Assembly (NCBI RefSeq): GCF_030696665.1
Contig: NZ_JAUYRV010000050.1
Span: 1-43,030 of the forward strand
Direction of reading: 5' to 3'
DNA length: 43,030 nt
Source: Novosphingobium sp.
GTDB lineage: Bacteria > Pseudomonadota > Alphaproteobacteria > Sphingomonadales > Sphingomonadaceae
Numbering within the stretch: the stretch's first letter is position 1; every line of letters begins with the position of its first letter. The notes under the pieces are model-generated. The model ran no database searches and was not told where the DNA came from. It saw only the letters and a list, made by a program, of their open reading frames with translations. Shown piece by piece: positions 16,072 to 23,845 of the stretch. Both the position numbers and the translations under genes were made by a program.

Positions 16072-16678
16072 GGCGGATGTTGACATGTCGCCCCGCCCGG
16101 CCATCGATCCTGTGGCCTTCAAGCGCGAACTCACCGGCGTTATCCCGCACTTGCGCGCTTTTGCGCGTGGCCTGTGCGGTCGCCCCGATCTGGCCGACGA
16201 TCTTGTGCAGGAAGCCTTGCTCAAGGCGTGGGCAGCTCAGGAACGGTTTGAACCCGGCACGTCGATGCGCGCATGGACATTCGTGATTCTGCGCAACGCC
16301 TACCTTACCGACATGCGCCGTAATCGCTTCCGCGCCGACTATGACGAGACGGTAGCGGAACGTATCCTCGTGGCTCCGGCCGCGCAGGAAGGTCCGATGC
16401 ATCTTTCTGACATGCACCGCGCCCTGCTCACGCTGCCGCCTGAACGGCGTGAGGCGCTGCTGCTGGTCGGCGCTGGCGGATTCAGCTATGAAGAGGCGGC
16501 CACCATTTGCGGATGCGCCGTGGGTACCATCAAAAGCCGCGTCGGCCGCGCCCGCGCCGCGCTTTCCCAGATGATGGAAGACGGCCAAATTCCCCGGCGC
16601 AGCACCAACGACGCCGTAGCCCATTCGGCAATCATGGGCGAACTGGACGATACCGTGCGCGAGGGCCATCGCCTTTAA
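16064..16678 (+). CDS. ecfG: EcfG, general stress response ECF sigma factor
   Basis: 204-residue sigma factor with region 2 (about 25-90: RPDLADDLVQEALLKAW, RAWTFVILRNAYLTDMRRNR) and region 4 (about 120-172: LPPERREALLLVGAGGFSYEEAA, GTIKSRVGRARAAL). It recognises GGAAC/CGTT promoters, three of which lie in this window. The start ATG 16064 (MAEADVDMSP) overlaps the nepR stop; the frame is open 12 codons further upstream inside nepR. A C-terminal tail of about 30 residues follows region 4. After the stop the next 148 bp contain A-rich runs and a weak AGCCTC/GAGGCT hairpin but no clear terminator. Confidence 0.96.
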   Translation: MAEADVDMSPRPAIDPVAFKRELTGVIPHLRAFARGLCGRPDLADDLVQEALLKAWAAQERFEPGTSMRAWTFVILRNAYLTDMRRNRFRADYDETVAERILVAPAAQEGPMHLSDMHRALLTLPPERREALLLVGAGGFSYEEAATICGCAVGTIKSRVGRARAALSQMMEDGQIPRRSTNDAVAHSAIMGELDDTVREGHRL

Positions 16679-16826
16679 ACAGCTTGGCTGTCGGCAGACC
16701 GCCACGCTGTCGCCGGAAAAGTGCGCTAAAAAAAGCGCGATAAAAACCCGCGACAGTGCGCCAGCCTCTTGATCGTTTGAGGCTTGCGGTGAATGGAAAG
16801 ATCACCACTCCAAACAGGCGCTTGCA

Positions 16827-17999
16827 GTGAATCAGCCCTTCCTGCCCGATTTGCTGCCGATTGACCCGGACGACCCGGCTGATCGTCGCACGCGTCTGCA
16901 GTCGGCCATCGTCCTGCTGCTTGGTCTTGGCCTGTTCCTGGCGCTCCCTTTCGTGCTGTCGATCGGCTCGGTGGTATTTCTGCCCCCGGTCACCGCTATG
17001 GTTTTCACCATCCTGCTCTCGCCTTTGGCCGGACGCCTGTGCCGCCTTGGCCTGCCTGCGATGGTAGCGTCACTGGTGGCAATCCTTGCACTGGTTGCGG
17101 TCGTGCTGATGGCGCTCTCGCTGATCCTGCAACCGGCTTTCGTGATGGTCGATCAAGTGCCCAGCCTTGCGCGCACCGTCGCGCGCCGCTTTGCCGAACT
17201 GCGCGGCGATCTGTCATGGATCGCCGATATTGACCGCCAGCTTGCCCGCATCACCGGACGGGCCGCCACGCGCGAAGTTATCGTCGCCACGCCTTCGGTG
17301 ATCGAACAGGTCGCCTTTGCCACACCCAGCGTGATCCTCGAAGTCCTGCTGACGCTGCTGATGACGTTCTTCATGATCGGATCGCGTATCCGCATGGAGC
17401 GGCGCGCGTTGCGCATGCCGCCTGCCGCCAGCGCCGCGATTCGCCTCGCACGGGTCATGCGTGATGTGCAGGAACGTGTCGCAGGCTACATCCTGACGGT
17501 GGCGCAGGTGAATTTCGGCGTTGGCGTGCTTGTCGCGCTCGGTGCGTGGAACTTTGGCCTTGCCGCGCCGGTGATGTGGGGTGGGCTGGCTTTCGTGCTG
17601 AATTTCCTGCCTTATCTGGGTCCGCTGGTGCTGATGGGCCTGCTGGCACTGTTCGGCCTTGGCACCGCGTCCAGCGTGCTGGTCGGACTGATCCCGGTCA
17701 TGGCCTACCTTGCGTTGCACGCCATTGAATCGAACGTAATCACGCCCACAATCCTGGGCGCACGGTTCACCCTCAACCCTGTCATGATTCTTATTTCAAT
17801 CAGCTACTTCTCGTGGATTTGGGGCGTGTTGGGCGCGTTGCTATCGGTGCCAATCCTGCTGATTATCGCGGCCCTGCTTGACCATGTCGGCCGCCCCAAC
17901 CTTGTCGGCTTCCTGTTTGGTGAACCATTGTTCGAACCGGGCCGTCTGGCTGCAGATGCGGCAGCAGGCGGCCCGGTTCCACACGATCAGGCCGGATAG
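16827..17999 (+). CDS. AI-2E family transporter (PerM/YhhT-like permease)
   Basis: Integral membrane protein of 390 residues with about eight hydrophobic segments: two N-terminal pairs (about 25-65 and 75-110), an extracytoplasmic linker, then four to five helices from residue 165 on. The C-terminal block (GLIPVMAYLALHAIESNVITPTILG, ISYFSWIWGVLGALLSVPILL) is the family signature. The family includes exporters of small molecules and Na+/H+ antiporters; the substrate here is not known. The start is GTG 16827 with AGG upstream. Its 3' end overlaps the convergent sodB gene by 13 bp. Confidence 0.88.
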   Translation: MNQPFLPDLLPIDPDDPADRRTRLQSAIVLLLGLGLFLALPFVLSIGSVVFLPPVTAMVFTILLSPLAGRLCRLGLPAMVASLVAILALVAVVLMALSLILQPAFVMVDQVPSLARTVARRFAELRGDLSWIADIDRQLARITGRAATREVIVATPSVIEQVAFATPSVILEVLLTLLMTFFMIGSRIRMERRALRMPPAASAAIRLARVMRDVQERVAGYILTVAQVNFGVGVLVALGAWNFGLAAPVMWGGLAFVLNFLPYLGPLVLMGLLALFGLGTASSVLVGLIPVMAYLALHAIESNVITPTILGARFTLNPVMILISISYFSWIWGVLGALLSVPILLIIAALLDHVGRPNLVGFLFGEPLFEPGRLAADAAAGGPVPHDQAG

Positions 18000-18601
18000 G
18001 TCCAGTTGCCGTCGCGCGCCAGATTCTCAGCCGCGAAAGTCCAGTTCAGGTGCTTTTCAATCACTGCCTGCAGATAGGCCGGGCGCAGGTTCTTGTGATC
18101 GAGATAATAGGCGTGCTCCCACAGATCGATCACCAGCAGCGGCTTGGCGTCACCGACCGCAAACGTGGCGGCATCGTGCGTCTGCTCAACAGCCAGCTTG
18201 CCGCCCTTGGCCACCAGCCACACCCAGCCTGATGCGAAATGCGCCGCGCCCTGCGAGGCCAGCTCTTCCTGCAGCTTTTCCAGCGACCCGAAAGCGCTGT
18301 CGATGGCCGATGCCAGCTCGCCATCAGGCGCTGATGCTTCAGGCGTCATGCTGTTCCAGTAGAACGCATGGTTCCAGCTCTGCGCTGAGTTGTTGAACAG
18401 GCCCTTGTCGCCCTTGGCCTCAGCCGCAGCGATGATGTCCTCAAGGCTGGCATCGGCAAGATCGGTGCCTTCAATGGCCGCGTTGGTCTTGTCGACATAG
18501 GCCTTGTGATGCTTGCCATGATGCGTTTGCAGCGTCGTGGCCGAAATGGTTGGCTCCAGCGCGGTGTCGGCATAGGGCAGTGGGGGCAGGGTAATCGCCA
18601 T
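17987..18601 (-). CDS. sodB: Iron superoxide dismutase
   Basis: Converts superoxide to H2O2 and O2 in the cytoplasm. 204 residues with the metal ligands H27 (THHGKHH), H78 (SWNHAFYWNSM), D159 and H163 (DLWEHAYYLDHKN). The Gln in NNSAQSWNH is the residue that marks the Fe-type enzyme, as against the Gly found in Mn enzymes. Cambialistic use of Mn cannot be excluded. It is monocistronic and convergent with the AI-2E gene, with a 13-bp overlap that could produce 3' antisense contact. No EcfG box is seen upstream. Confidence 0.95.
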   Translation of the reverse strand: MAITLPPLPYADTALEPTISATTLQTHHGKHHKAYVDKTNAAIEGTDLADASLEDIIAAAEAKGDKGLFNNSAQSWNHAFYWNSMTPEASAPDGELASAIDSAFGSLEKLQEELASQGAAHFASGWVWLVAKGGKLAVEQTHDAATFAVGDAKPLLVIDLWEHAYYLDHKNLRPAYLQAVIEKHLNWTFAAENLARDGNWTYPA

Positions 18602-18726
18602 GTCAGTTCAAGTCCTTTGATGTGAAATCTGCAATGCAGACCAACGCGCGAAACACGCATTGGTTGCCCCAGGGCAAGCCATCACATCGGGCGAACTGAT
18701 TGAATTTTTCGAAGCAGCAGTTGCAG

Positions 18727-20037
18727 TTAGCGCGATTGCTCAGCGCTCTGTCCCCGGTCCACCGCAGCGGTCACGGCAACGTCCAGTGTCACATTGCCAA
18801 GCGTCCGCATCAGATCTGGCAGCACTTCCACAGCCACCAACAACGCCAATGGCTCCACCGGAACGCCCATCGCGATGGCGATAGGACCGACCGAAGCAAC
18901 AAAGCTGATGGAACCCGGCAGGCTCACCGAACTCAGCGAAACAAGGATCGCCACGGTGAAGCCCGCGATCATCGCCATCGGCGTCAGCTCTACGCCATAA
19001 AGGTGCGCAACATATACCGCCACGGCAAGGTTCATCGCCGGGCTGGTCGCACGGAACAGCGCGACGGCCAGCGGCATCACGAACTCTGCCGTCGTCTCGC
19101 GCACGCCCAGATTGCGGCACGCGCCCAACATCGCTGGCAGCGAGGCTAGCGATGACTGTGTGGACAGCGCAAAGGCCTGCACCGGCATCATCGCGCGGGC
19201 AAAAGCGCCAAGCGGCTTGCGCGCAATCGCCACGGCCACGCCATAGCCTGCAAACATCACCACCGACCCGGTCAGCACCACGATCAGGATGTAATGCGCC
19301 AGCGCGCCGATTACCGCCGTCCCGCTCTTGGCCGCCACGGCAAGGCTCAGCGCAAAGACGCCCAAGGGTGCGAGCGCCAACACCCAGCCGATCACTACCA
19401 GCATGGCAGAGGCAAGCGCCGCAAAGAACGTGGTCATCACCTCCTTCTGCGGCCCCGCCAGCCGCGAAACCGCCAAGGCGAACACCGCCATGAACAGGAT
19501 CAGCGGCAGCATCCGGTCATTCGCCGCCGCATCCAGCACGTTGGTCGGCACGATAGATCGCAGGAAGTCGGCAATCCCCGGCACCGGCCCGGCATCCTTG
19601 CCTGAAAGCGTCTGGCGCAACGCCTCCCCCGCTTCACCCGGAATCGGGATCAACCCGATCAGCGCGGGCGTGACCAGCAAAGACATCCCCGCGCTGAACG
19701 CCAGCACCGCAATGAACATCCCAAGGCTCCGCCGTGCCAAGGCCCCTGCACTCGCCGTCGCCACCGTCTGCGTCACGCCGGTGAACAGCAGCGCCGCCAC
19801 CAATGGCACAATCGTCGCCTGCAACGCGCGGAGCCACATCTCGCCCACCGGCAGAACCCACGTCTCGACCAACGGCAGCGCAGATGGTGCGGCAAACGCA
19901 ATGGCAAGCCCTCCGACCAGACCGCCAATCAGGCCAAGGAATGTCCACGCCGCCGGAACCTGCGCAATCGGCGGCAGGGTCATGGCTGCCGATTTTGGCT
20001 CCGGGTTGGACGAATTTTCATCAGGCGGTAAGGTCAT
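18727..20037 (-). CDS. Dicarboxylate/amino acid:cation symporter (DAACS family)
   Basis: Inner-membrane Na+ or H+ coupled uptake carrier of the GltP/DctA fold, 436 residues. Several hydrophobic helices are followed by the hairpin-loop region: the serine-rich motif ALSTQSSLASLPAM (HP1) and the FRATSPAMNLAVAVYVA helix (position of the family NxxG/NMDG region, here variant). SLSSVSLPGS (HP2) comes later. The altered NMDGT motif means glutamate/aspartate specificity should not be assumed. The start at 20037 (MTLPPDENSS) has an in-frame ATG at codon 19 (MTLPPIAQ) as alternative. It is divergent from glmM. Confidence 0.88.
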   Translation of the reverse strand: MTLPPDENSSNPEPKSAAMTLPPIAQVPAAWTFLGLIGGLVGGLAIAFAAPSALPLVETWVLPVGEMWLRALQATIVPLVAALLFTGVTQTVATASAGALARRSLGMFIAVLAFSAGMSLLVTPALIGLIPIPGEAGEALRQTLSGKDAGPVPGIADFLRSIVPTNVLDAAANDRMLPLILFMAVFALAVSRLAGPQKEVMTTFFAALASAMLVVIGWVLALAPLGVFALSLAVAAKSGTAVIGALAHYILIVVLTGSVVMFAGYGVAVAIARKPLGAFARAMMPVQAFALSTQSSLASLPAMLGACRNLGVRETTAEFVMPLAVALFRATSPAMNLAVAVYVAHLYGVELTPMAMIAGFTVAILVSLSSVSLPGSISFVASVGPIAIAMGVPVEPLALLVAVEVLPDLMRTLGNVTLDVAVTAAVDRGQSAEQSR

Positions 20038-20120
20038 CTTGAGATGACATTAGCTATGTCACGCGGCATGGCAACGTGTGCGCCTGCAAAAGGCGCTTGA
20101 ATCAAGGGATGAGCCGTTCG

Positions 20121-21458
20121 ATGGCACGCAAGTTTTTCGGCACTGATGGTATCCGTGGCCGGACCAATGCCGGCGTGATGACCGCCGCCACCGCAATGAA
20201 GGTGGGGCAGGCCGCTGGCACCTATTTCCAGCGCGGCGATCACCGTCACCGCGTGGTGATCGGCAAGGACACGCGGCTGTCGGGCTACATGATGGAATCG
20301 GCGATGGTCGCCGGGTTCACTTCCGTCGGTATGGACGTGGTGCTGCTCGGCCCGATGCCGACGCCTGCCGTTGCGATGCTCACCCGTTCCATGCGTGCAG
20401 ACCTTGGCGTGATGATCTCGGCCAGCCACAATCCCTATGAAGACAACGGCATCAAGCTGTTCGGCCCCGATGGATACAAGCTTTCAGACGAAGCGGAACT
20501 CGCCATCGAAGCGCTGCTCGGGCAGGAACTGGACCTTGCTGACGCCACGCAAGTGGGCCGCGCCCGCCGCATTGAAGACGCGCGTGGCCGCTATATCCAC
20601 GCCGTCAAAGGCAGCCTGCCCGACAACGTCCGCCTTGATGGCCTGCGTATCGTGCTCGATTGCGCCAATGGCGCGGCCTATCACGTCACGCCCTCGGCGC
20701 TGTGGGAACTGGGCGCAGAAGTCATCGCCATCGGCGTTGAACCCAATGGCAAGAACATCAACCTCAACGTCGGCTCCACGCACCTCGATGCGATCAAGGC
20801 CAAAGTGCGCGAAACACGCGCCGACATCGGCATTGCGCTGGATGGCGATGCCGACCGGTTGATCGTGGTGGACGAGAAATGCCAGACGGTGGACGGGGAT
20901 CAGATCATGGCCCTGATTGGCACGCAACTGCACGCACGCGGCGAATTGCGCGGCGGCGGCGTGGTTGCCACCGTCATGTCCAACCTCGGTCTTGAACGAC
21001 ACCTAAATGCACATAACCTGCACCTGGAACGCACCGCAGTGGGTGACCGCTACGTTCTGGAGCGCATGAAGGCGGGTGGATTCAACGTTGGCGGAGAACA
21101 ATCCGGCCACATGATCCTGACCGATCACGCCACCACCGGAGACGGCACCGTCGCCGCGCTGCAAGTCCTCGCCGCGATGGTTTCAAGCGGAAAGCCTGCC
21201 AGCGAGTTGCTGCACTGCTTCGATCCAGTCCCGCAACTGCTCAAGAACGTCCGCTTCGCAGGCGGAAAACCGTTGGAAGACAAGGCGGTAAAGCAGGCCA
21301 TTGCCGAGGCCGAGGCCCGCCTTGCGGGCAAGGGCCGCCTCGTCATCCGCCCCTCCGGCACCGAACCCCTGATCCGCGTCATGGCCGAGGGTGACGATGC
21401 GGGCGAGGTTGAAGCGGTGGTCGACGACATCTGCAACGCCGTGCGGAAGGCCGCGTAA
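20121..21458 (+). CDS. glmM: Phosphoglucosamine mutase
   Basis: Isomerises glucosamine-6-phosphate to glucosamine-1-phosphate for UDP-GlcNAc, hence peptidoglycan and LPS synthesis. 445 residues, the usual length. The phosphoserine loop is ISASHNP with S102, the metal-binding loop is DGDADR, and the C-terminal phosphate-binding loop is [13 protein letters not shown] chose ATG 20121 ([14 protein letters not shown]) with AAGGGA about 12 nt upstream; the frame is open to 20076. The DUF1272 gene starts directly at the base after its stop. Confidence 0.97.
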   Translation: MARKFFGTDGIRGRTNAGVMTAATAMKVGQAAGTYFQRGDHRHRVVIGKDTRLSGYMMESAMVAGFTSVGMDVVLLGPMPTPAVAMLTRSMRADLGVMISASHNPYEDNGIKLFGPDGYKLSDEAELAIEALLGQELDLADATQVGRARRIEDARGRYIHAVKGSLPDNVRLDGLRIVLDCANGAAYHVTPSALWELGAEVIAIGVEPNGKNINLNVGSTHLDAIKAKVRETRADIGIALDGDADRLIVVDEKCQTVDGDQIMALIGTQLHARGELRGGGVVATVMSNLGLERHLNAHNLHLERTAVGDRYVLERMKAGGFNVGGEQSGHMILTDHATTGDGTVAALQVLAAMVSSGKPASELLHCFDPVPQLLKNVRFAGGKPLEDKAVKQAIAEAEARLAGKGRLVIRPSGTEPLIRVMAEGDDAGEVEAVVDDICNAVRKAA

Positions 21459-21698
21459 ATGCTTGAAATGCGGCCCGATTGCGAACGCTGCGGCACTGAT
21501 CTCCCGGCCGAAGCCCCGGGCGCGTTCATCTGCTCGTTCGAATGCACCTTCTGCGCCGAATGCGCCGATGCGCTCGATGATCGCTGCCCCAATTGCAGCG
21601 GCGAACTGATGGACCGTCCGACGCGGGCCAAGGCGCTGCATGGCAAGCATCCGCCTTCGAGCGAGCGCAAGTTCCCTCCTTCGACAAGCTCAGGATGA
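21459..21698 (+). CDS. DUF1272 small zinc-ribbon-like protein with a REP-derived C-terminus
   Basis: 79 residues. The conserved core MLEMRPDCERCGTDLP, then CSFECTFCAECADAL and CPNCSGEL, has four CxxC/CxxxC pairs and probably binds zinc. The function of the family is unknown. It begins immediately after the glmM stop (TAAATG), so it is surely co-transcribed. The last residues (FPPSTSSG and the stop) are encoded by the left arm of an inverted repeat, meaning insertion of the element replaced the original C-terminus or extended it. Confidence 0.87.
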   Translation: MLEMRPDCERCGTDLPAEAPGAFICSFECTFCAECADALDDRCPNCSGELMDRPTRAKALHGKHPPSSERKFPPSTSSG

Positions 21699-21751
21699 GC
21701 GGATTGGGTGCAGAAAAGAGGGAAGACCCGCTCATGCTGAGCCTGTCGAAG
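21679..21751. repeat. REP-like interspersed inverted repeat, sphingomonad type
   Basis: Left arm 21679-21702 (CTTCGACAAGCTCAGGATGA...) and right arm 21728-21751 (...TGAGCCTGTCGAAG) are complementary over 24 positions with two mismatches, separated by 25 bp. Elements with this arm sequence are frequent between genes in sphingomonads. This one overlaps the end of the DUF1272 gene and ends 26 bp before thiD. Confidence 0.85.
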
Positions 21752-21777
21752 CATGCCAGCCACCTTGGCTGCGTCCG

Positions 21778-22524
21778 ATGAACCCACCCCGCATCCTTTC
21801 CATCGCAGGTTCCGATTCCGGCGGCGGTGCAGGAATTCAGGCCGATATCAAGACGATAACGATGCTCGGCGGCTATGCCATGACTGCCATCTGCGCCTTG
21901 ACCGCGCAGGACACCACCGGCGTCCACGCGGTCCTCCCTGTCGATCCGGCAATGGTAGCCGCGCAGATCGATGCTTGCCTGAATGACATTGGCGTCGATG
22001 CAGTGAAGATCGGGATGCTCGGCTCGCCCGAAATTGCCGCCGTGGTGGCCGACCAGCTTGAAAAACTCAACGTTCCCATCGTCTTCGATCCGGTGATGAT
22101 CTCCACCAGCGGCGCAGCGCTGGCCGATACAGCAACGATCGCAGCGTTCGAACGGCTTATGGCCATCGCAACGCTCACCACCCCGAATGTGCCGGAATTG
22201 CAGGCCCTTGGCGGTGATGCTGCCATGCGCGCGCGTGGCATTGCCTATATCGCCAAGGGCGGTGACGCCGAGGGGCCGGACGTGACCGACCGCCTCTTCA
22301 TGCCCGGCCAGCCCGAGCGGGTCTGGACTGCACCGCGCATCGTCACGCGGCACACCCACGGCACCGGCTGCACCATGTCGAGCGCCATCGCCACGTTCCT
22401 TGCCAGCGGCGCATCGCTGGAGGAGGCCGTTGAAGACGCGCGAGAATTCGTCCGCGCCGCATTGCTGGCCGCGCCGGGTTTCGGCGCGGGGCACGGGCCG
22501 CTGGGCCATCAGGCGGTGCGCTGA
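21778..22524 (+). CDS. thiD: Bifunctional hydroxymethylpyrimidine kinase / phosphomethylpyrimidine kinase
   Basis: Phosphorylates HMP and then HMP-P in thiamine biosynthesis. 248 residues. The N-terminal ILSIAGSDSGGGAGIQADIKT binds the pyrimidine. The DPVM segment and the C-terminal HTHGTGCTMSSAIA anion hole with its catalytic Cys are both present. I chose ATG 21778 (MNPPRILSIAGSD). The frame is open upstream to 21640, but that part is translation of the REP element. It is downstream of glmM-DUF1272 in the same direction, 79 bp away, with the REP in the gap. It is convergent with the LOG gene at 9 bp. Confidence 0.95.
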   Translation: MNPPRILSIAGSDSGGGAGIQADIKTITMLGGYAMTAICALTAQDTTGVHAVLPVDPAMVAAQIDACLNDIGVDAVKIGMLGSPEIAAVVADQLEKLNVPIVFDPVMISTSGAALADTATIAAFERLMAIATLTTPNVPELQALGGDAAMRARGIAYIAKGGDAEGPDVTDRLFMPGQPERVWTAPRIVTRHTHGTGCTMSSAIATFLASGASLEEAVEDAREFVRAALLAAPGFGAGHGPLGHQAVR

Positions 22525-22533
22525 ACCTTCAGG

Positions 22534-23412
22534 TCAGCAATCGAGATCGTAGAATTTCACGATGTGCGCCCATGCCTCGTCAGCAGTCTCGACCGGAGTG
22601 AACAGCTCGAGATCCTCGAAGTTGATCACGCCTTCTTCCGCCAGCGCCTCAAAATTCACCACCCGGCTCCAGAAATTCTTGCCGAACAGCAAGATGGGAA
22701 TGGGCTTCATCTTGCCGGTCTGGATCAGCGTCAGCAGTTCGAAGAATTCATCGAAGGTGCCGAACCCGCCGGGGAACACCGCCACGGCGCGCGCACGCAA
22801 CAGGAAGTGCATCTTGCGTAGTGCGAAGTAGTGGAACTGGAACGACAGGTGCGGCGTGACATAGCTGTTCGGCGCCTGCTCGTGCGGCAACACGATATTC
22901 AGCCCCAGCGATTCCGCCCCCACTTCCTCGGCCCCGCGATTGGCCGCTTCCATGATCGAAGGCCCGCCGCCCGAGCAGACCACGAACTGGCGCTTGCCAT
23001 CTTCAACAATGCCACATTTCCCGGCGATCTGGGCCAACTGGCGCGCTTCTTCGTAATACTTTGATTTTGCAACCAAACGCTCAACCACAGCCTTGCGCTC
23101 AGGCGTTGTTGCCGTGCTCAGCGCGGCTTCTCCCATTTCGGGCGAGGGGATGCGCGCGGAGCCATACATGACGAGCGTGGAGCCGATCTTGGCCTCATCA
23201 AGCAACATTTCCGGCTTCATCAGTTCCAGTTGGAACCGGACCGGGCGCAACTCCTCGCGAAGGAGAAAGTCGGTATCGCGGAAGGCCAGCCGATAGGCCG
23301 GGTCTTGCTGTTGGGGGGTGGTCCGTGGCTGGCTCTCGACAAAACCGGCTTCCTGCTCGGCCTTGTAGAACTTGCGCTGGGTGAGATCGTGCTGCTTTTC
23401 TTCTTCTGTCAT
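22534..23412 (-). CDS. LOG-family protein (nucleotide 5'-monophosphate phosphoribohydrolase-like)
   Basis: Rossmann-fold enzyme of the family once annotated as lysine decarboxylase. 292 residues, with MYGSARIPS (about 82-90), VVCSGGGPSIMEAANRGA and the catalytic motif PGGFGTFDEFFE (214-225). Members remove ribose-5-phosphate from AMP or cytokinin nucleotides, or degrade other nucleotides; the exact substrate is not readable. A charged N-terminal extension of about 75 residues precedes the fold, as in the long subgroup. The start ATG is 23412. Confidence 0.88.
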   Translation of the reverse strand: MTEEEKQHDLTQRKFYKAEQEAGFVESQPRTTPQQQDPAYRLAFRDTDFLLREELRPVRFQLELMKPEMLLDEAKIGSTLVMYGSARIPSPEMGEAALSTATTPERKAVVERLVAKSKYYEEARQLAQIAGKCGIVEDGKRQFVVCSGGGPSIMEAANRGAEEVGAESLGLNIVLPHEQAPNSYVTPHLSFQFHYFALRKMHFLLRARAVAVFPGGFGTFDEFFELLTLIQTGKMKPIPILLFGKNFWSRVVNFEALAEEGVINFEDLELFTPVETADEAWAHIVKFYDLDC

Positions 23413-23488
23413 GCCACCCTAAGTCGGGCCAAAGGACGAAAAGCGCAAGGGGTTCTCCCCTCGCGGCGCTTCGCCCCCGTCGTTGCGC

Positions 23489-23725
23489 CTACCAGCCGAA
23501 CGTTACACCCACGCGCCTACCGGTTGCTGCAACCGCGCGTTCAAACTGGCAAAAACAGGCCATGTCGAAATCGGTGGCAACCAGCCGCATCGCGCCGCTG
23601 CCCAGCGCCAAGGCAATCGTGCCGTTGGCCTGCGAGGAGATTGCGCCGAATAGCGTGCCGACATCGGCCTCCACTGTCGTCAGCCGCGAGGCATTGAAAA
23701 CTGGAAGAGGCCGACAGCAACACCA
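23489..23725 (-). pseudogene. Possible gene fragment ending in an outer-membrane-like C-terminus
   Basis: On the minus strand a frame runs from just after an in-frame stop near 23728 to a stop at 23489, with the only ATG at 23674. It reads as ordinary protein (LTTVEADVGTLFGAISS...) and ends GRRVGVTFGW, an aromatic end as in beta-barrel proteins. It has no proper 5' end, so it may be a decayed remnant or chance. The rest of the 433-bp stretch 23413-23845 holds an inverted repeat and the leader of the adhesin gene, and I see no other gene. Confidence 0.25.
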
Positions 23726-23785
23726 TTAAAACATCAGTGTGGATTTGCAGATCCGGCAGAAGTTGCGCCGAGCTGGATGTTTTAA
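23726..23785. repeat. 10-bp perfect inverted repeat before the adhesin gene
   Basis: TTAAAACATC (23726-23735) and GATGTTTTAA (23776-23785) are exact inverted copies, 40 bp apart, in an AT-rich patch 61 bp upstream of the adhesin start. This spacing suits two operator half-sites looped by a regulator. It is also compatible with the ends of a lost small element. Confidence 0.5.
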
Positions 23786-23845
23786 CTGATCTTAAACGCC
23801 GATGCCAGTAATCGTGCAACGATCTGAATGGTGGGGTAAGCATTC

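Noticed and set aside
16755..16790. AGCCTC/GAGGCT hairpin as ecfG terminator
   Set aside because: Only six base pairs, a long loop and no T-run; too weak to call.
21640..21777. 46-codon N-terminal extension of ThiD
   Set aside because: Translated REP-like element and the end of the previous gene. ThiD starts naturally at 21778 just before ILSIAGSDSGGG.
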